Of a stretch of DNA of 64,000 bases, positions 45,878-55,580 are shown one piece after another. Positions within the stretch are counted from its first letter, which is position 1. Every line of letters begins with the position of its first letter. The DNA is from AP-15 sp963818695 (GTDB taxonomy: Bacteria; Pseudomonadota; Alphaproteobacteria; ATCC43930; CGMCC-115725), in contig CAWFTG010000001.1 of NCBI GenBank assembly GCA_963818695.1, positions 558,001 through 622,000 on the forward strand, written 5' to 3'. The notes under the pieces are model-generated. The model was not told where the DNA came from. It searched no databases and saw only the letters and a program-made list of their open reading frames with translations. The translations under genes and the position numbers were made by a program.

Positions 45878-48623
45878 ATGCAATTCCTCCGTACTATAGC
45901 GGCGCGCCTCAAAACGCTCGGGCCGCCGCTTCCCTTGCCGCTGCGTCGCCTGTTGCCGCAAAACGACACGGATGGGCTCGATTCCTCGATATATGGTTAC
46001 ATCTTGCATTACAGTATGCGGGAGCAAATTTATCTGGTTGTCGTGCACTCTGCTCTCTTTTCCTTTTCTCTATTATTCTCTCGACTTGCCTAAGCTGATT
46101 GTCAATCGTGCTATCTCTGGAAAGGAATTCCCGCAGAAATTCCTTGGTATGGAATTTGATCAAATCCCGTACCTTGTGATTTTGTGTTGTATTTTTCTTG
46201 TTTTGGTTTTGATAAACGGTTGGTTCAAACTGCATATTAATGTAAAGAAAGGACAAATCGGCGAGCGCATGCTGCGTCGGCTGCGCTATCAGCTCTATGA
46301 GCGGGTGCTGCGGTTCCCGCTGTATCATTTCGATCGCACCGCGACGGGTCAGGTGATCGCGATGATGACCGGCGAGTTGGAGCCGGTCGGCGGGTTCATC
46401 GGTGAGGCCTTCGCCTTGCCGATCTCGCAAGGCGGCACCTTGCTGACGATTTTCGTCTTCATGTTCGTGCAGGATCCCATGCTCGGCGCCGCGGCGGTCG
46501 CGCTCTATCCTTTGCAGGGCTATTTGATACCAAAGATGCAGCGCGTCATCCGCCGTCTCGGGCGCGAGCGGGTGCGCAAGGTCCGCGTACTTTCAGACCG
46601 TATCGCCGAGACGATCGCCGCACGCCACGAAATTCGTGCCAATGATGCCGCCGTCTATCAGCTGACCGACATCTCTCACCGCCTGGGGGAAATCTATGAT
46701 ATCAGGTTCGAGATCTACAATCGAAAGTTTTTCGTAAAATTCTTAAACAATCTTATCGGAAATATAACGCCGTTCATGTTTTTTTTGATTGGCGGTTACT
46801 TTGTCATAAAGGGCCAGCTCTCGTGGGGCGCGCTGGTGGCTGTACTCGCCGCCTATAAAGAGCTGTCGTCACCGTGGAAAGAATTGCTGGACTTTTATCA
46901 GAACCAGCAGGATGTGGCGATCAAGTATGAGCAGGTGGTCGAGCAGTTCCAGGTCCCCGAGATGCTTGACAAGCGCTTGCTGCTGGAGGAGCCGGAGCAT
47001 ACCGACCCGTTAAGCGGGGAGGTTACCGCCAGCAACCTCGGGGTGACGGATAGCGACGGCATCCATCTGCTGGAGGCAGTCAGTTTCGATTTCCCTCTTG
47101 GTGCCGATGTAGCGATCGTCGGCCAGAGCAACAGCGGGAGAAATCTCGTGCCGCAGCTTTTTGCCCGGCTGGTCACCCCGACCAGCGGGCGCCTTATCAT
47201 CGGCGAAACCGACCTCAACAGCATACCGCTGGCGGTTACCGGCCGGCGCATCGGTTATGTCGGCCCGATCACCTATCTCTTTTCGACTAGCGTAAGGGAA
47301 AATCTGTTGCTCGGCTTGCGTCACCGGCCGAACCGGGTACCCGATGACGGCTCGGGCGGCGAACAGGCGCGCGCCCGCGAGGTCGAGGAAGCCCGTAAGT
47401 CGGGGAACATCGGCTACGATATCGCCGCCGATTGGATAGATTACCAGCAGGCAGGCGTGGCCGACGCAGCCGAGCTGGAGCTGCGAATGGGCGAGGTTTT
47501 GCGTCTCGTCGACCTCGAAGAAGACGTTCACCTCTTCGGGTTGCGTGGTCGGCTCGATCCGGAACGCCAGCCGGATGCAGCGCAGAGCGTTCTCGAAGCG
47601 CGCCGGGTGCTTGCCGAGCGTCTGGAAGCCAGCGGTATCGCTCATCTGGTCGAGCGTTTCGACCCGGAGCGCTATAACACCAACTCGCCGGTTTCCGTCA
47701 ATCTGCTGTTTGGCACACCGATCGGATCGGCCTTTGAAGGCGACGGGCTCGCCCGAAACACCTACGTTCAAAAGGTGCTCGACGAAGTCCGGCTCACTAA
47801 AGACCTCCTCGAGGTCGGTGCCGGTGTTGCCCGAATGATGATCGAGTTGTTCACAGGCTTGCACCCCGGAGACATGCTGTTCGAGGAGTTCTCGTTCATC
47901 AGCTCCGACGATCTGCCAGTCTTCGAGGGTATTCTCAAACGGATGGAAATAGCCGGGGTCGAGAAGCTGCTGCAGCCCCCGCGCGAGCGTCTTCTATCGC
48001 TGGCCTTCAAATTGGTCGCCGCCCGCGACCCGCTCGATCTTATCGACGAAAAGATGCAGCAGCGGCTATTGGAGGCGCGGCGGGCATTTGCCGCGGGGTT
48101 GCCGGAGGAGCTGCGGGGTTCTGTCGAATTCTTCGACCCCGAGCGTTACAACGCGGCAGCTTCGGTACAAGAGAATGTCCTGTTCGGCACGATCGTACGC
48201 GGTGAGTCGGGCGGTCGCGAGCGCGTCCACGCCGCGATTACGGAGGTGCTCGACGAACTCGGCTTGCGTCGCACCCTGATCGAGGTTGGCCTCGACTATC
48301 CGGTCGGCACCGGGGGTTCTCGCCTGTCGGAGGCACAGCGGCAGAAGCTGGCCATCGCCAGCGCGGTGCTCAAGCGGCCCGATCTGATGGCGCTCAACGA
48401 TGCCACGGCAGTGCTCGACGGGGCGACGGAGACCGCCCTCCTCGAGCGGCTGAAGGCTGAGTTCGCTGCGCGCAGTCTGGTGTGGAGTCTACACCGCCCG
48501 CGTCTCGCCTCGGCTTTCGATCGAGTGCTGGTAATGGAGCACGGCCGCTTGGTCGATCAGGGGCCTCCGGCCGAGTTGGAGAAACCCGGCAGCCCGCTGG
48601 CACCGCTGTTGGCCGCAGAGTAA
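45878..48623 (+). CDS. ABC protein with fused membrane domain, degenerate ATP site and a large duplicated insertion (one frameshift near the start)
   Basis: The main frame (45972-48623, 883 residues) has a membrane domain at about 20-320 and then a nucleotide-binding domain with altered motifs: Walker A GQSNSGRN (384-391), lacking the usual Lys-Ser/Thr; signature LSEAQRQ (785-791); Walker B region LMALND (805-810), with the catalytic Glu position changed; H841 kept. Between the first (SVRENLLLG, 440-448) and the signature lies an insertion of about 330 residues containing two related copies of LEARR...FDPERYN...N-LLFGT (540-582 and 699-740). A more plausible N-terminus sits in another frame from the ATG at 45878 and joins near 46050 (VVV to TLLSFPFLYY). 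Function unknown; I have not verified whether close relatives exist. Confidence 0.8.
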
Positions 48624-49870
48624 TTTCGCGGGGGTCGCGTCTCCGGCATCAAGGTTGCGACCAGGAGAGTCGCGCAAAGCCCGACAGCGGCGAGGCCAAG
48701 AAACGCCGACTGGCTTCCCAGTTGGTCCGCAATCAAGCCGGCTGCCGTGGTGCTCAAGGTTGCGCCGCCGCCAATCGCGAGTCCGACCACCCCGAGAGCG
48801 GTCGTGTAGCCGCCGGTATCGCGCGTGATGTCGGCCACGATCAGCGGGGTCAGGACGCCAATGGCCGCCGCGCTCAACCCGTCGAGCAGTTGGATCAGCA
48901 CCATCAGATACGGGTCGGCGATGCCGGCGAACAGCATGCCCCGGATCGGTACCGCGGCAAAGCCAAGGAGCAGGATGGGCCGGCGGCCCCAACCTTCGGC
49001 GGCTCGCCCGACCCAGGGCGAAATGGCCGCCGCAACCGCCTGCGGCGCGACGATACAAGCTGCAATCACCAATGACGCTTCGCTCCCAGCCCGTTTTGTC
49101 ACCATTCCGGCAGCGATCGGCAGCATCGCCGCGTTGGCAAGTTGGAACAGGCTCGCGCATGCGGCGTAGGCGAGCAGCCTGAGGTCTGCAAGAAACTGCC
49201 ATGACCAGCCGGTACTTTTGGGCTTTGACCTCGGTGCCGGTCTCGAGTGGATCTTCGCCGAAGAGAGATCCGCGTTTCTGATCATCTCGATCGCGGCCAA
49301 GGCGGGGATGCCCAGTGCCGCAGTCAACAGAAAGACCGCACGCTCCCCCACGTAATAGCCGAAAGTACCCATGAGTCCGGCAGCGAACGCGTTGCCGAAC
49401 GCCAAATAGCGGGCATTGCGACCGAGCCTTTCGCCAAACGCGCCGTGGCCGACCAGCGCGAGGCTCATGGCCGCGATTGCTGGGCCGAGGACCGAACTGG
49501 CAAACGCGTGCAGTACTTCCGCCAAGGCAATCGGCAACAGGGCAGGCCACAGAGCAATCAAGAGTGCGCTCGCCATGATCGCAAGGATCGCCGCGGCGGC
49601 CGCCGCTCGCTTGCTGCGTACGGCATCGACCAACATTCCGCCGGGGACTTGGCTCACCATCCCTGCGACAGTACCGGCGCTCAGCGCCGCACCAATCGCG
49701 CCCTGGGTCCAGCCTGCGCCGGTTAGGTAGACGGAAATGAACGGTCCAAATCCGGTTTGAAAGTTCGCGACAAAGAAGTTCAACCAATCGAGCCCCCGCA
49801 GACTGCGGGTCATCGGCTTCGCAGCGGATCGCGCCCACAACCCGCTCCGCCACGGCGATCGCGTCATCAT
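48557..49870 (-). CDS. MFS transporter
   Basis: A 437-residue transporter from the ATG at 49870. The front RGLDWLNFFVANFQTGFGPF is typical of a drug/metabolite MFS subgroup, AGMVSQVPGGMLVDAVRSKR is the motif A region, and a central cytoplasmic loop (residues about 195-220, rich in Arg/Pro/Ser) links the two halves. The second half has ISPWVGRAAEGWGRRPILLL as the repeat of motif A. A glycine/serine-rich tail follows. It overlaps the convergent ABC gene by 67 bases at its 3' end. The upstream open frame is the PRC-barrel gene in another frame. Confidence 0.87.
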   Translation of the reverse strand: MMTRSPWRSGLWARSAAKPMTRSLRGLDWLNFFVANFQTGFGPFISVYLTGAGWTQGAIGAALSAGTVAGMVSQVPGGMLVDAVRSKRAAAAAAILAIMASALLIALWPALLPIALAEVLHAFASSVLGPAIAAMSLALVGHGAFGERLGRNARYLAFGNAFAAGLMGTFGYYVGERAVFLLTAALGIPALAAIEMIRNADLSSAKIHSRPAPRSKPKSTGWSWQFLADLRLLAYAACASLFQLANAAMLPIAAGMVTKRAGSEASLVIAACIVAPQAVAAAISPWVGRAAEGWGRRPILLLGFAAVPIRGMLFAGIADPYLMVLIQLLDGLSAAAIGVLTPLIVADITRDTGGYTTALGVVGLAIGGGATLSTTAAGLIADQLGSQSAFLGLAAVGLCATLLVATLMPETRPPRNYSAANSGASGLPGFSNSAGGP

Positions 49871-49881
49871 CCTGTATTGCG

Positions 49882-50411
49882 TCACCGGCTCGGATCGGGC
49901 GCGGGTTCCTGCGGGGGCGGGGCCGACTGCGGCTGTGCAACCACCGGAATTGGCTTGTCCGACTCGGTGTATTTGTATTCGGGAGCGGCCTTCGAGTTGC
50001 TCCCGATCGAGATCGAGAGCGATTACATTCTTTTTTTCTCCGAGATCAAAACGCAGGGCGCTCCAACTGACAGCAATTTTACGAGTTCCCATACCAAGGA
50101 ACCCGCCAAAGTCGATCACTGCGGCGTGCGGCTCTCCCTTTTCATCGAAGAGCACATCGATGATGCGCCCCATATCCTCGCCTTTCGCGCTCGCCACCTC
50201 CTTCCCAAGGATCCGGAAGAGGTGGTCTCGCGGGAAATAGTCGAGACTGGCGCCGTTCAGGGTCGTTATCCCCGGTCGCCTGATTGGCCGGAGCACTCGT
50301 CGGCGTTTCCGCCGCCACTACGCCCAAAAATAGTGCACCCGTTATGATTGTTCCGACGCCGACTAAGGATAGTTGCAGATTCCTGAAGAAAAGATTTCGG
50401 ATCCGCCGCAC
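49882..50411 (-). pseudogene. PRC-barrel domain protein, two frameshifts
   Basis: From the GTG at 50411 (AGGAGG upstream) a signal-peptide-like segment reads VRRIRNLFFRNLQLSLVGVG then TIITGALFLGVVAAETP. Near 50270 the frame shifts and the PRC-barrel domain continues: FRILGKEVASAKGEDMGRII, DVLFDEKGEPHAAVIDFGGF, GTRKIAVSWSALRFDLGEKK. A second shift near 49990 leads to a proline-rich end (VVAQPQSAPPPQEPAPDPSR) and the stop at 49882. PRC-barrel proteins of this exported type are common in alphaproteobacteria, function unclear. The intact segments are so well preserved that sequencing errors are possible. Confidence 0.8.
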
Positions 50412-50453
50412 TCCACCACCTCCTCCTCGGTCATCAGGCAATGCGGATGGTTC

Positions 50454-51485
50454 TCACGCCTGGGCGGAGGTGAGATCCTGGTAGATCCTCGTGTAATCTT
50501 CCGCCATTCGCCGCGCGGTGAACCGCTGTTCGAATATAGTCCGGATTAATGTCCGGTCCAGCAGATGAACCTGTCCGGCGGCCCTTGCCGCCGTGGTCTC
50601 ATCGTCAACAATGAAGCCGGTGATCCCGTCGTCGACCACTTCAGGCACCGAGCCGGCACGCAGGGCGATAATCGGCGTCCCGCAAGCCATCGCTTCGATC
50701 ATTACCAGGCCGAATGGCTCCGGCCACGCGATCGGGAATAACAGGCCGGCGGCATTGCCCAGGAACTCGGCCTTCTCGTGCTCGCCAATCTCGCCGATGA
50801 ACTCGACATGCGGCTGAGCGAGGAGAGGCTCGATTTCCGCCTTGAAATAATCTCGGTCGACCGGGTCGATCTTGGCGGCGATCTTCAGCCGCATGCCGGC
50901 TCGCGCCGCTATGCGGATCGCCCGGTCCGGCGCCTTCTCCGGCGAAATGCGGCCGATGAAAGCTAGGTAACCGCCCCTGCCACTGCCGGGCAGCAGCAGC
51001 CGTTCGGGCAAGCCATGATACACCGTGGCGAAATAGGCCGCCTCGGGCAATGGCCCGCGTTGGGAATTGGAAATCGAGATCACCGGCACGTCGGAAAACG
51101 CCCTATAGAGCGATTTCAGTTCTGGCATATCCAGCCGGCCGTGCAGGGTGGCGAGGAACGGTACTCCCGCTCGCCGCAAAACCGGATAGCCGAGATAGTC
51201 GCAGTGGAGGTGAACGACATCGAAGTCGCGCGCACGCTGCGCGACCTTCTCGAGCATCACAAGCAGGGGTGCTACGCTGTCGCGGACTGTCGGATCGAGT
51301 CGAAGCGCCCGTTCGCAGCCCGGCTCCAGGGTGGCTGTCGTCGAACTATCGCCACTGGCGAACAAGATAACCTCGTGGCCCATCGCTACGAGTTCGTCCG
51401 TCAGATAGGCGACGATCCGCTCGGTGCCGCCATAAAGCTTGGGAGGAACCGCTTCCATCAGTGGCGCGATTTGGGCAATTTGCAT
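50454..51485 (-). CDS. Glycosyltransferase family 4 protein
   Basis: A 343-residue GT-B glycosyltransferase: IAPLMEAVPPKLYGGTERIV at the front (nucleotide-sugar side loop), VVHLHCDYLGYPVLRR, LAFIGRISPEKAPDRAIRIA (start of the second domain) and AWPEPFGLVMIEAMACGTPI with the E-x7-E motif that contacts the donor sugar, followed by ALRAGSVPEVVDDGITGFIV. The family transfers a sugar to a lipid, protein or polysaccharide acceptor. It is transcribed away from the ABC exporter gene on its other side. Confidence 0.92.
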   Translation of the reverse strand: MQIAQIAPLMEAVPPKLYGGTERIVAYLTDELVAMGHEVILFASGDSSTTATLEPGCERALRLDPTVRDSVAPLLVMLEKVAQRARDFDVVHLHCDYLGYPVLRRAGVPFLATLHGRLDMPELKSLYRAFSDVPVISISNSQRGPLPEAAYFATVYHGLPERLLLPGSGRGGYLAFIGRISPEKAPDRAIRIAARAGMRLKIAAKIDPVDRDYFKAEIEPLLAQPHVEFIGEIGEHEKAEFLGNAAGLLFPIAWPEPFGLVMIEAMACGTPIIALRAGSVPEVVDDGITGFIVDDETTAARAAGQVHLLDRTLIRTIFEQRFTARRMAEDYTRIYQDLTSAQA

Positions 51486-51738
51486 TTTGGCTCCGGGTCA
51501 CAATGCCGCACCCGCGGCTACTTAAGTAAATCGTCGGGCTGGCGAAAGGGTTCATCCGAGCCCTGCGGCATCACAGCCCACCCAGGATGAATGGGAGGCT
51601 TGCGAAAGTTCAGAGGTTGAGCTGGGAATATCTTCTCCGGAATCGACGTTTGCCCGCGGATGGGTAGCTCCGGTCACGAAGTCGAGCATCGGGCACAAAG
51701 GTTGCTTGGCTGACCATTCGCCGTGCTATCCGCTACGC

Positions 51739-51786
51739 TCCAAAGCCTACCTACGCCAAAGCCTACTTACGCCAAAGCCTACCTAC
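51739..51786. repeat. Tandem repeat, 16 bp x 3
   Basis: CCAAAGCCTACCTACG occurs three times head to tail, with one mismatch in the middle copy (a T in place of C). It lies just upstream of the ABC exporter start, between it and the glycosyltransferase. An open frame reads through it, but no start codon there is better than the ATG at 51835. The contiguous units and absence of spacers rule out a CRISPR array. Confidence 0.8.
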
Positions 51787-51834
51787 GCTGATGACTGGAC
51801 ACTGAGCGTGTTGGAAAGTTTGAGAGAAACGTCG

Positions 51835-53688
51835 ATGGGACTTGCACAATTCAGCACTGCTCGGTCAACCGCCGGCCTGGAAAACCCGGTTCGCCGGCGC
51901 GGCGGCGGATCGGAGCGGCACGAACTAGGCGCGGCCGCTTTTCCCCTCGGGCCGGTTGCCTTTTTGTGGCACTATGTCAGGAGGCGGCCGGTTGTTCACC
52001 TTGCCGCGGTTGCTTCAGTCGTCGGCGCGGCTTCATTCGCTTGCATAGCGCAATACGGGCTGAAGCTAATCGTCGACGCGATGGCTCGCGGCCCGCAGCA
52101 TATTGCGGCAGTCTGGTGGGCGCTCGCGGTATTCGCCGCGCTCTTGGCCGGTGAGAGCATATTGTGGCGTTCCGGCAGCTGGTTCGGCTACCGCGCCATT
52201 CTCGCGGATAAGGCCGAAGCCAAGCTCGACCTGTTCAATCATCTGAGCGGGCACAGCAGCCGATATTTCTCCGATCGGATGGGCGGCGCGCTTGCCAACC
52301 GCATCTCGGCCGCCGGGGATTCGCTGCAGCAGGTGTTCTCGACCTTGCTGTTCAATATTGCTCCAGTATGCGCCGATTTTTGCGCCGCTCTGGCGATGGT
52401 AGCTACCGTAGATTGGCATTTGGTCGCCGCCCTATTCGTTTTCGTGATGCTGGCCGCGAGCACGCTAGTCCGGCTGAGCCAACGTGGCATGCCGCGGCAC
52501 CGGCTTCATGCCGATCGTGCCGCCGACCTCGGCGGCGAGCTCACGGATGTGCTTTCCAACATCTGGGTGGTGAAGGCGTTTTCCGCGCGCACCCGAGAGC
52601 GCAGCCGCTTCGGGCGGCTGCTCGAGGTTGAGGAGACCTCGCATCGCGACAGTCTGATGTATGTCGAGCGCATGCGTGTCCTCCATGATATCGGTCTTTG
52701 GCTGATGGCGGGCGGTATGCTCGGCTGGACGCTGCATCTGTGGAGCGTTGGAAGGGTCAGTCCCGGCGACGTCGTTTTGACCCTGGCAATGGCCTTCCGC
52801 ATCCTGCACGGCTCGCGCGATCTTGCTTTTGCCCTGGTGAACGCAAGCCAGTTCATCGCCCGCATAGCCGATTCGATCCAAGTCATCGGCGAAAATCACC
52901 GGGTCGTCGACCAGCCGGGTGCGAGACAGCTGATCCCATTGGGCGGCAGCATCGCATTCGAAGATATCGATTTTTCCTATCCCGCGGGAAAGCCGGTATT
53001 TAGTGGTTTCAACTTGCACATTGCGCCGGGCGAGCATGTTGCGTTGGTCGGACCCTCTGGCGCCGGTAAATCGACACTGATCAGCTTGCTGCAGCGGCTC
53101 GTCGATGTCGATGAGGGACGGGTGCTGATCGATGATCAGGATATTCGGGCGATGCGCCAGGACAGCCTGCGGGCCGCGATCGCCGTAGTGCCGCAGGAGA
53201 TCTCGCTTTTTCACCGGTCGGTCCTGGAGAATATTCGCTACGCGCGGCCTGACGCATCCGACGACGATGTTTTGGCCGCGGCCCGGGCGGCGCGCTGCGA
53301 CGATTTCATCCGGGCGCTGCCGCAAGGCTATGACACGATCGTCGGGGAGCGCGGCACCAAGCTATCCGGCGGCCAACGGCAACGCCTCGGGATCGCACGG
53401 GCCCTATTAAAGGATGCCCCGGTCATCGTGCTGGACGAGGCGACCTCGGCGCTCGACAGCGCCTCGGAAGTCGAAATTCAGCACGCGCTCGAAGTTCTGA
53501 TGCGCGGCCGCACCGTCCTGGCGATCGCCCACCGCTTGTCGACAGTGGCGAAATTCGATCGCGTCGTCGTGCTCGGAGACGGCCGCATCGTCGAGGACGG
53601 CCCGCCTGCCGAACTAAGGCAGCGCCATGGGACATTCGACCATATGTGCCGGCTGCAGGAGAACAAGATCGTCGCGCTAGCCAGCTGA
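51835..53688 (+). CDS. ABC exporter, half-size, membrane domain plus ATPase
   Basis: A 617-residue half-transporter from the ATG at 51835 (GAGAG upstream); a longer frame reads through the 16-bp repeats. The membrane domain covers roughly 30-310. The ATPase has Walker A GPSGAGKST, Q-loop VVPQEISLFHRSV, signature LSGGQRQRLGIA, Walker B VIVLDEATSALD and H-loop IAHRLSTV, all intact. It should dimerise to export lipids or drugs; MsbA-like and multidrug types cannot be told apart. It is the intact counterpart to the degenerate ABC protein 3 kb upstream. Confidence 0.92.
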   Translation: MGLAQFSTARSTAGLENPVRRRGGGSERHELGAAAFPLGPVAFLWHYVRRRPVVHLAAVASVVGAASFACIAQYGLKLIVDAMARGPQHIAAVWWALAVFAALLAGESILWRSGSWFGYRAILADKAEAKLDLFNHLSGHSSRYFSDRMGGALANRISAAGDSLQQVFSTLLFNIAPVCADFCAALAMVATVDWHLVAALFVFVMLAASTLVRLSQRGMPRHRLHADRAADLGGELTDVLSNIWVVKAFSARTRERSRFGRLLEVEETSHRDSLMYVERMRVLHDIGLWLMAGGMLGWTLHLWSVGRVSPGDVVLTLAMAFRILHGSRDLAFALVNASQFIARIADSIQVIGENHRVVDQPGARQLIPLGGSIAFEDIDFSYPAGKPVFSGFNLHIAPGEHVALVGPSGAGKSTLISLLQRLVDVDEGRVLIDDQDIRAMRQDSLRAAIAVVPQEISLFHRSVLENIRYARPDASDDDVLAAARAARCDDFIRALPQGYDTIVGERGTKLSGGQRQRLGIARALLKDAPVIVLDEATSALDSASEVEIQHALEVLMRGRTVLAIAHRLSTVAKFDRVVVLGDGRIVEDGPPAELRQRHGTFDHMCRLQENKIVALAS

Positions 53689-53701
53689 GGTAAGCAAACC
53701 A

Positions 53702-53733
53702 CCCCATGGCCAGGTACGCTCCCGGCCATGGGG
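53702..53733. terminator. 10-bp perfect hairpin between convergent genes
   Basis: CCCCATGGCC (53702-53711) and GGCCATGGGG (53724-53733) form a perfect 10-bp stem with a 12-base loop in the 56-base gap between the ABC exporter and the D-aminoacylase gene. It works in both directions by symmetry. It has no T-tract, so it may be a Rho-dependent or processing site rather than an intrinsic terminator. Confidence 0.5.
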
Positions 53734-53744
53734 TTGGCGAAGGC

Positions 53745-55445
53745 TCAGGCGTGCTGGTGGTAGTAGGTGTTGCGCAGCACGCGGCCGGGGAGCGCGCCGG
53801 TGTGCTTGCCGTTCTCCATCAAGACTTCGCCATTGACGATCGTCGCCATGATGCCGGCCGCCGGCTCTTTCATGCGCCAACCGCCCGCCGGGAAATCATG
53901 GACGACGCTCTCGGGCAATGGCCGCACCGTGTCGGGGTCGAAAATCACGATGTCGGCGGCCATACCGGGGCGCAACAGCCCGCGGTCGTAGAGCCCCAGT
54001 GCCGAGGCGGAGTCGAAGGTCAGCCGCCGGACCGCATGCTCCAAGCTCATGATGTGCTTCTCGCGCACCCACTCGGCGAGCAGCCGTGTGCTGTAGCCGT
54101 AGCCGCCGTGGAACTGCACATGCGCGCCGCCGTCCGACAAGCCGACAATGGCGTTGGGGTAGGTCAGGATCTTCGCCATCGCTTCGTCGTCGACATTGTT
54201 TTCCGACTGCATGAAGCCGGTATCGAGGTTCTCTTCGACAACGAGCTCGAGGAAGGCGTCGATGACGCGCTTGTTCTGCTCCTCGGCGATCTGGCCGATC
54301 GTCTTGCCCTTGAGCCCCTGGTTCTTTTCGAGGACCGGGGTTTCCACCCACATGTAGTTGTACCACTCGCGCGAATATCCGGCGGCCGGCACATTCACTG
54401 TGTGCTCGACGACTTCGTCGTGCAGCTTCTGCCGGATTGCCGGGTCGGCGTAGGCGCGCAGCTTTTCTTCATCGGAAGACAAAAGGATCGGGTGCCAGGT
54501 CGGCGAGCCGCGGAACACCTGGCAGTTGCGCATCGTAAAACTCTGCGTAACGCGGTTCGGGCTGCACAGCGGGTAAGCCCGAATGCCGGCCTTCGAGGTT
54601 TCCTCGACACGCGCCATATGCTTTTTCCAAGCGTCGGGCTCGCGTACGGTCTGGCCGAGGTTGTTGTAGATGACGGTGCGGCCGGTCGCTTCCGACAAAC
54701 GCGCCATCAGCCCGTCATTCAGTTCGGCAGCACGGCCGCCGCCCGATTGAATGATCCCGGTGCCCATCTCGCGCAACACGTCGCCGAGCGCGAAGATCTC
54801 CTTCTCGTCGGCCCACAAGGCCGGGATGTGAACGCCCTGCGGATCGTAGTGGCCCTTGTTGCGCGACACCGACAACCCGAGCGCGCCGCCCTTGATGCCG
54901 TCGCGCACGAGGTCCTGCATCTTCTCGATTTCGTCGTCGGTCGCGGTGCGCCCCTGGCTCTCGTCGCCCATCACATAGTAGCGCACCGTCGAATGCCCGA
55001 TCAGGTTTCCGACATTGACCCCGAGATTCTGGTCGAGCCGGTCCATGTATTGCGGGATGGTTTCCCAATCGACCTCGACGGTGTTGAGGACGTCCATCGG
55101 GATCGCTTCGACATAAGACAGAAACTCGGCCACCCGCTTTGCGGAGCCCGGGCGGACTGGCGCCAATGCCAGCGAGCAGTTCCCGAAGACAACCGTCGTG
55201 CAGCCGTGGTCGGGCGAGAACGAGCACAGCGGGTCCCACGTGACCTGCGCGTCATAGTGGCAGTGATTGTCGACAAAGCCGGGTGCGACAACCTGCCCCG
55301 CGGCGTCGATCGTACGCTTGGCCGGCCCGCTCAGCTTGCCGATCTCGGCGATTTTGCCGTTCTTGATGCCAACATCTCCGCGAAACGCCGGCATTCCGGA
55401 GCCATCGACGATCCGGCCGTTCTTGATCAGCAGATCATACGCCAT
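53745..55445 (-). CDS. D-aminoacylase/N-acyl-D-amino-acid deacylase-type amidohydrolase
   Basis: A 566-residue amidohydrolase of the D-aminoacylase/dihydroorotase-like group: DLLIKNGRIVDGSGMPAFRG at the front, GFVDNHCHYDAQVTWDPLCS (HxH metal motif is modified to HCHYD), TTVVFGNCSLALAPV (the metal Cys of D-aminoacylase in NCS), GALGLSVSRNKG, and VGLSDGGAHVQF near the end with the third metal-site Asp. The family removes acyl groups from D-amino acids or related compounds. The ATG at 55445 starts the gene. No partner gene on the same strand is close by. Confidence 0.88.
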   Translation of the reverse strand: MAYDLLIKNGRIVDGSGMPAFRGDVGIKNGKIAEIGKLSGPAKRTIDAAGQVVAPGFVDNHCHYDAQVTWDPLCSFSPDHGCTTVVFGNCSLALAPVRPGSAKRVAEFLSYVEAIPMDVLNTVEVDWETIPQYMDRLDQNLGVNVGNLIGHSTVRYYVMGDESQGRTATDDEIEKMQDLVRDGIKGGALGLSVSRNKGHYDPQGVHIPALWADEKEIFALGDVLREMGTGIIQSGGGRAAELNDGLMARLSEATGRTVIYNNLGQTVREPDAWKKHMARVEETSKAGIRAYPLCSPNRVTQSFTMRNCQVFRGSPTWHPILLSSDEEKLRAYADPAIRQKLHDEVVEHTVNVPAAGYSREWYNYMWVETPVLEKNQGLKGKTIGQIAEEQNKRVIDAFLELVVEENLDTGFMQSENNVDDEAMAKILTYPNAIVGLSDGGAHVQFHGGYGYSTRLLAEWVREKHIMSLEHAVRRLTFDSASALGLYDRGLLRPGMAADIVIFDPDTVRPLPESVVHDFPAGGWRMKEPAAGIMATIVNGEVLMENGKHTGALPGRVLRNTYYHQHA

Positions 55446-55580
55446 CGCTACCCCCTTCTCGGTTCAGGTCACAACCCACCGTTTACTCGAAAGGGAGTGT
55501 AGCACCGCAAAGCCGGCTCACCCATGCGAAATGCGGCGAATAGACGCGCTTCGGCGTATGATTCTGCATGCCAGTCGGAT

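Noticed and set aside
51739..51786. Possible CRISPR array
   Set aside because: The three 16-bp units are contiguous, with no spacers and no cas genes.
53706..55502. 598-codon open frame on the plus strand
   Set aside because: It is the shadow of the D-aminoacylase gene on the minus strand and shows no motifs.
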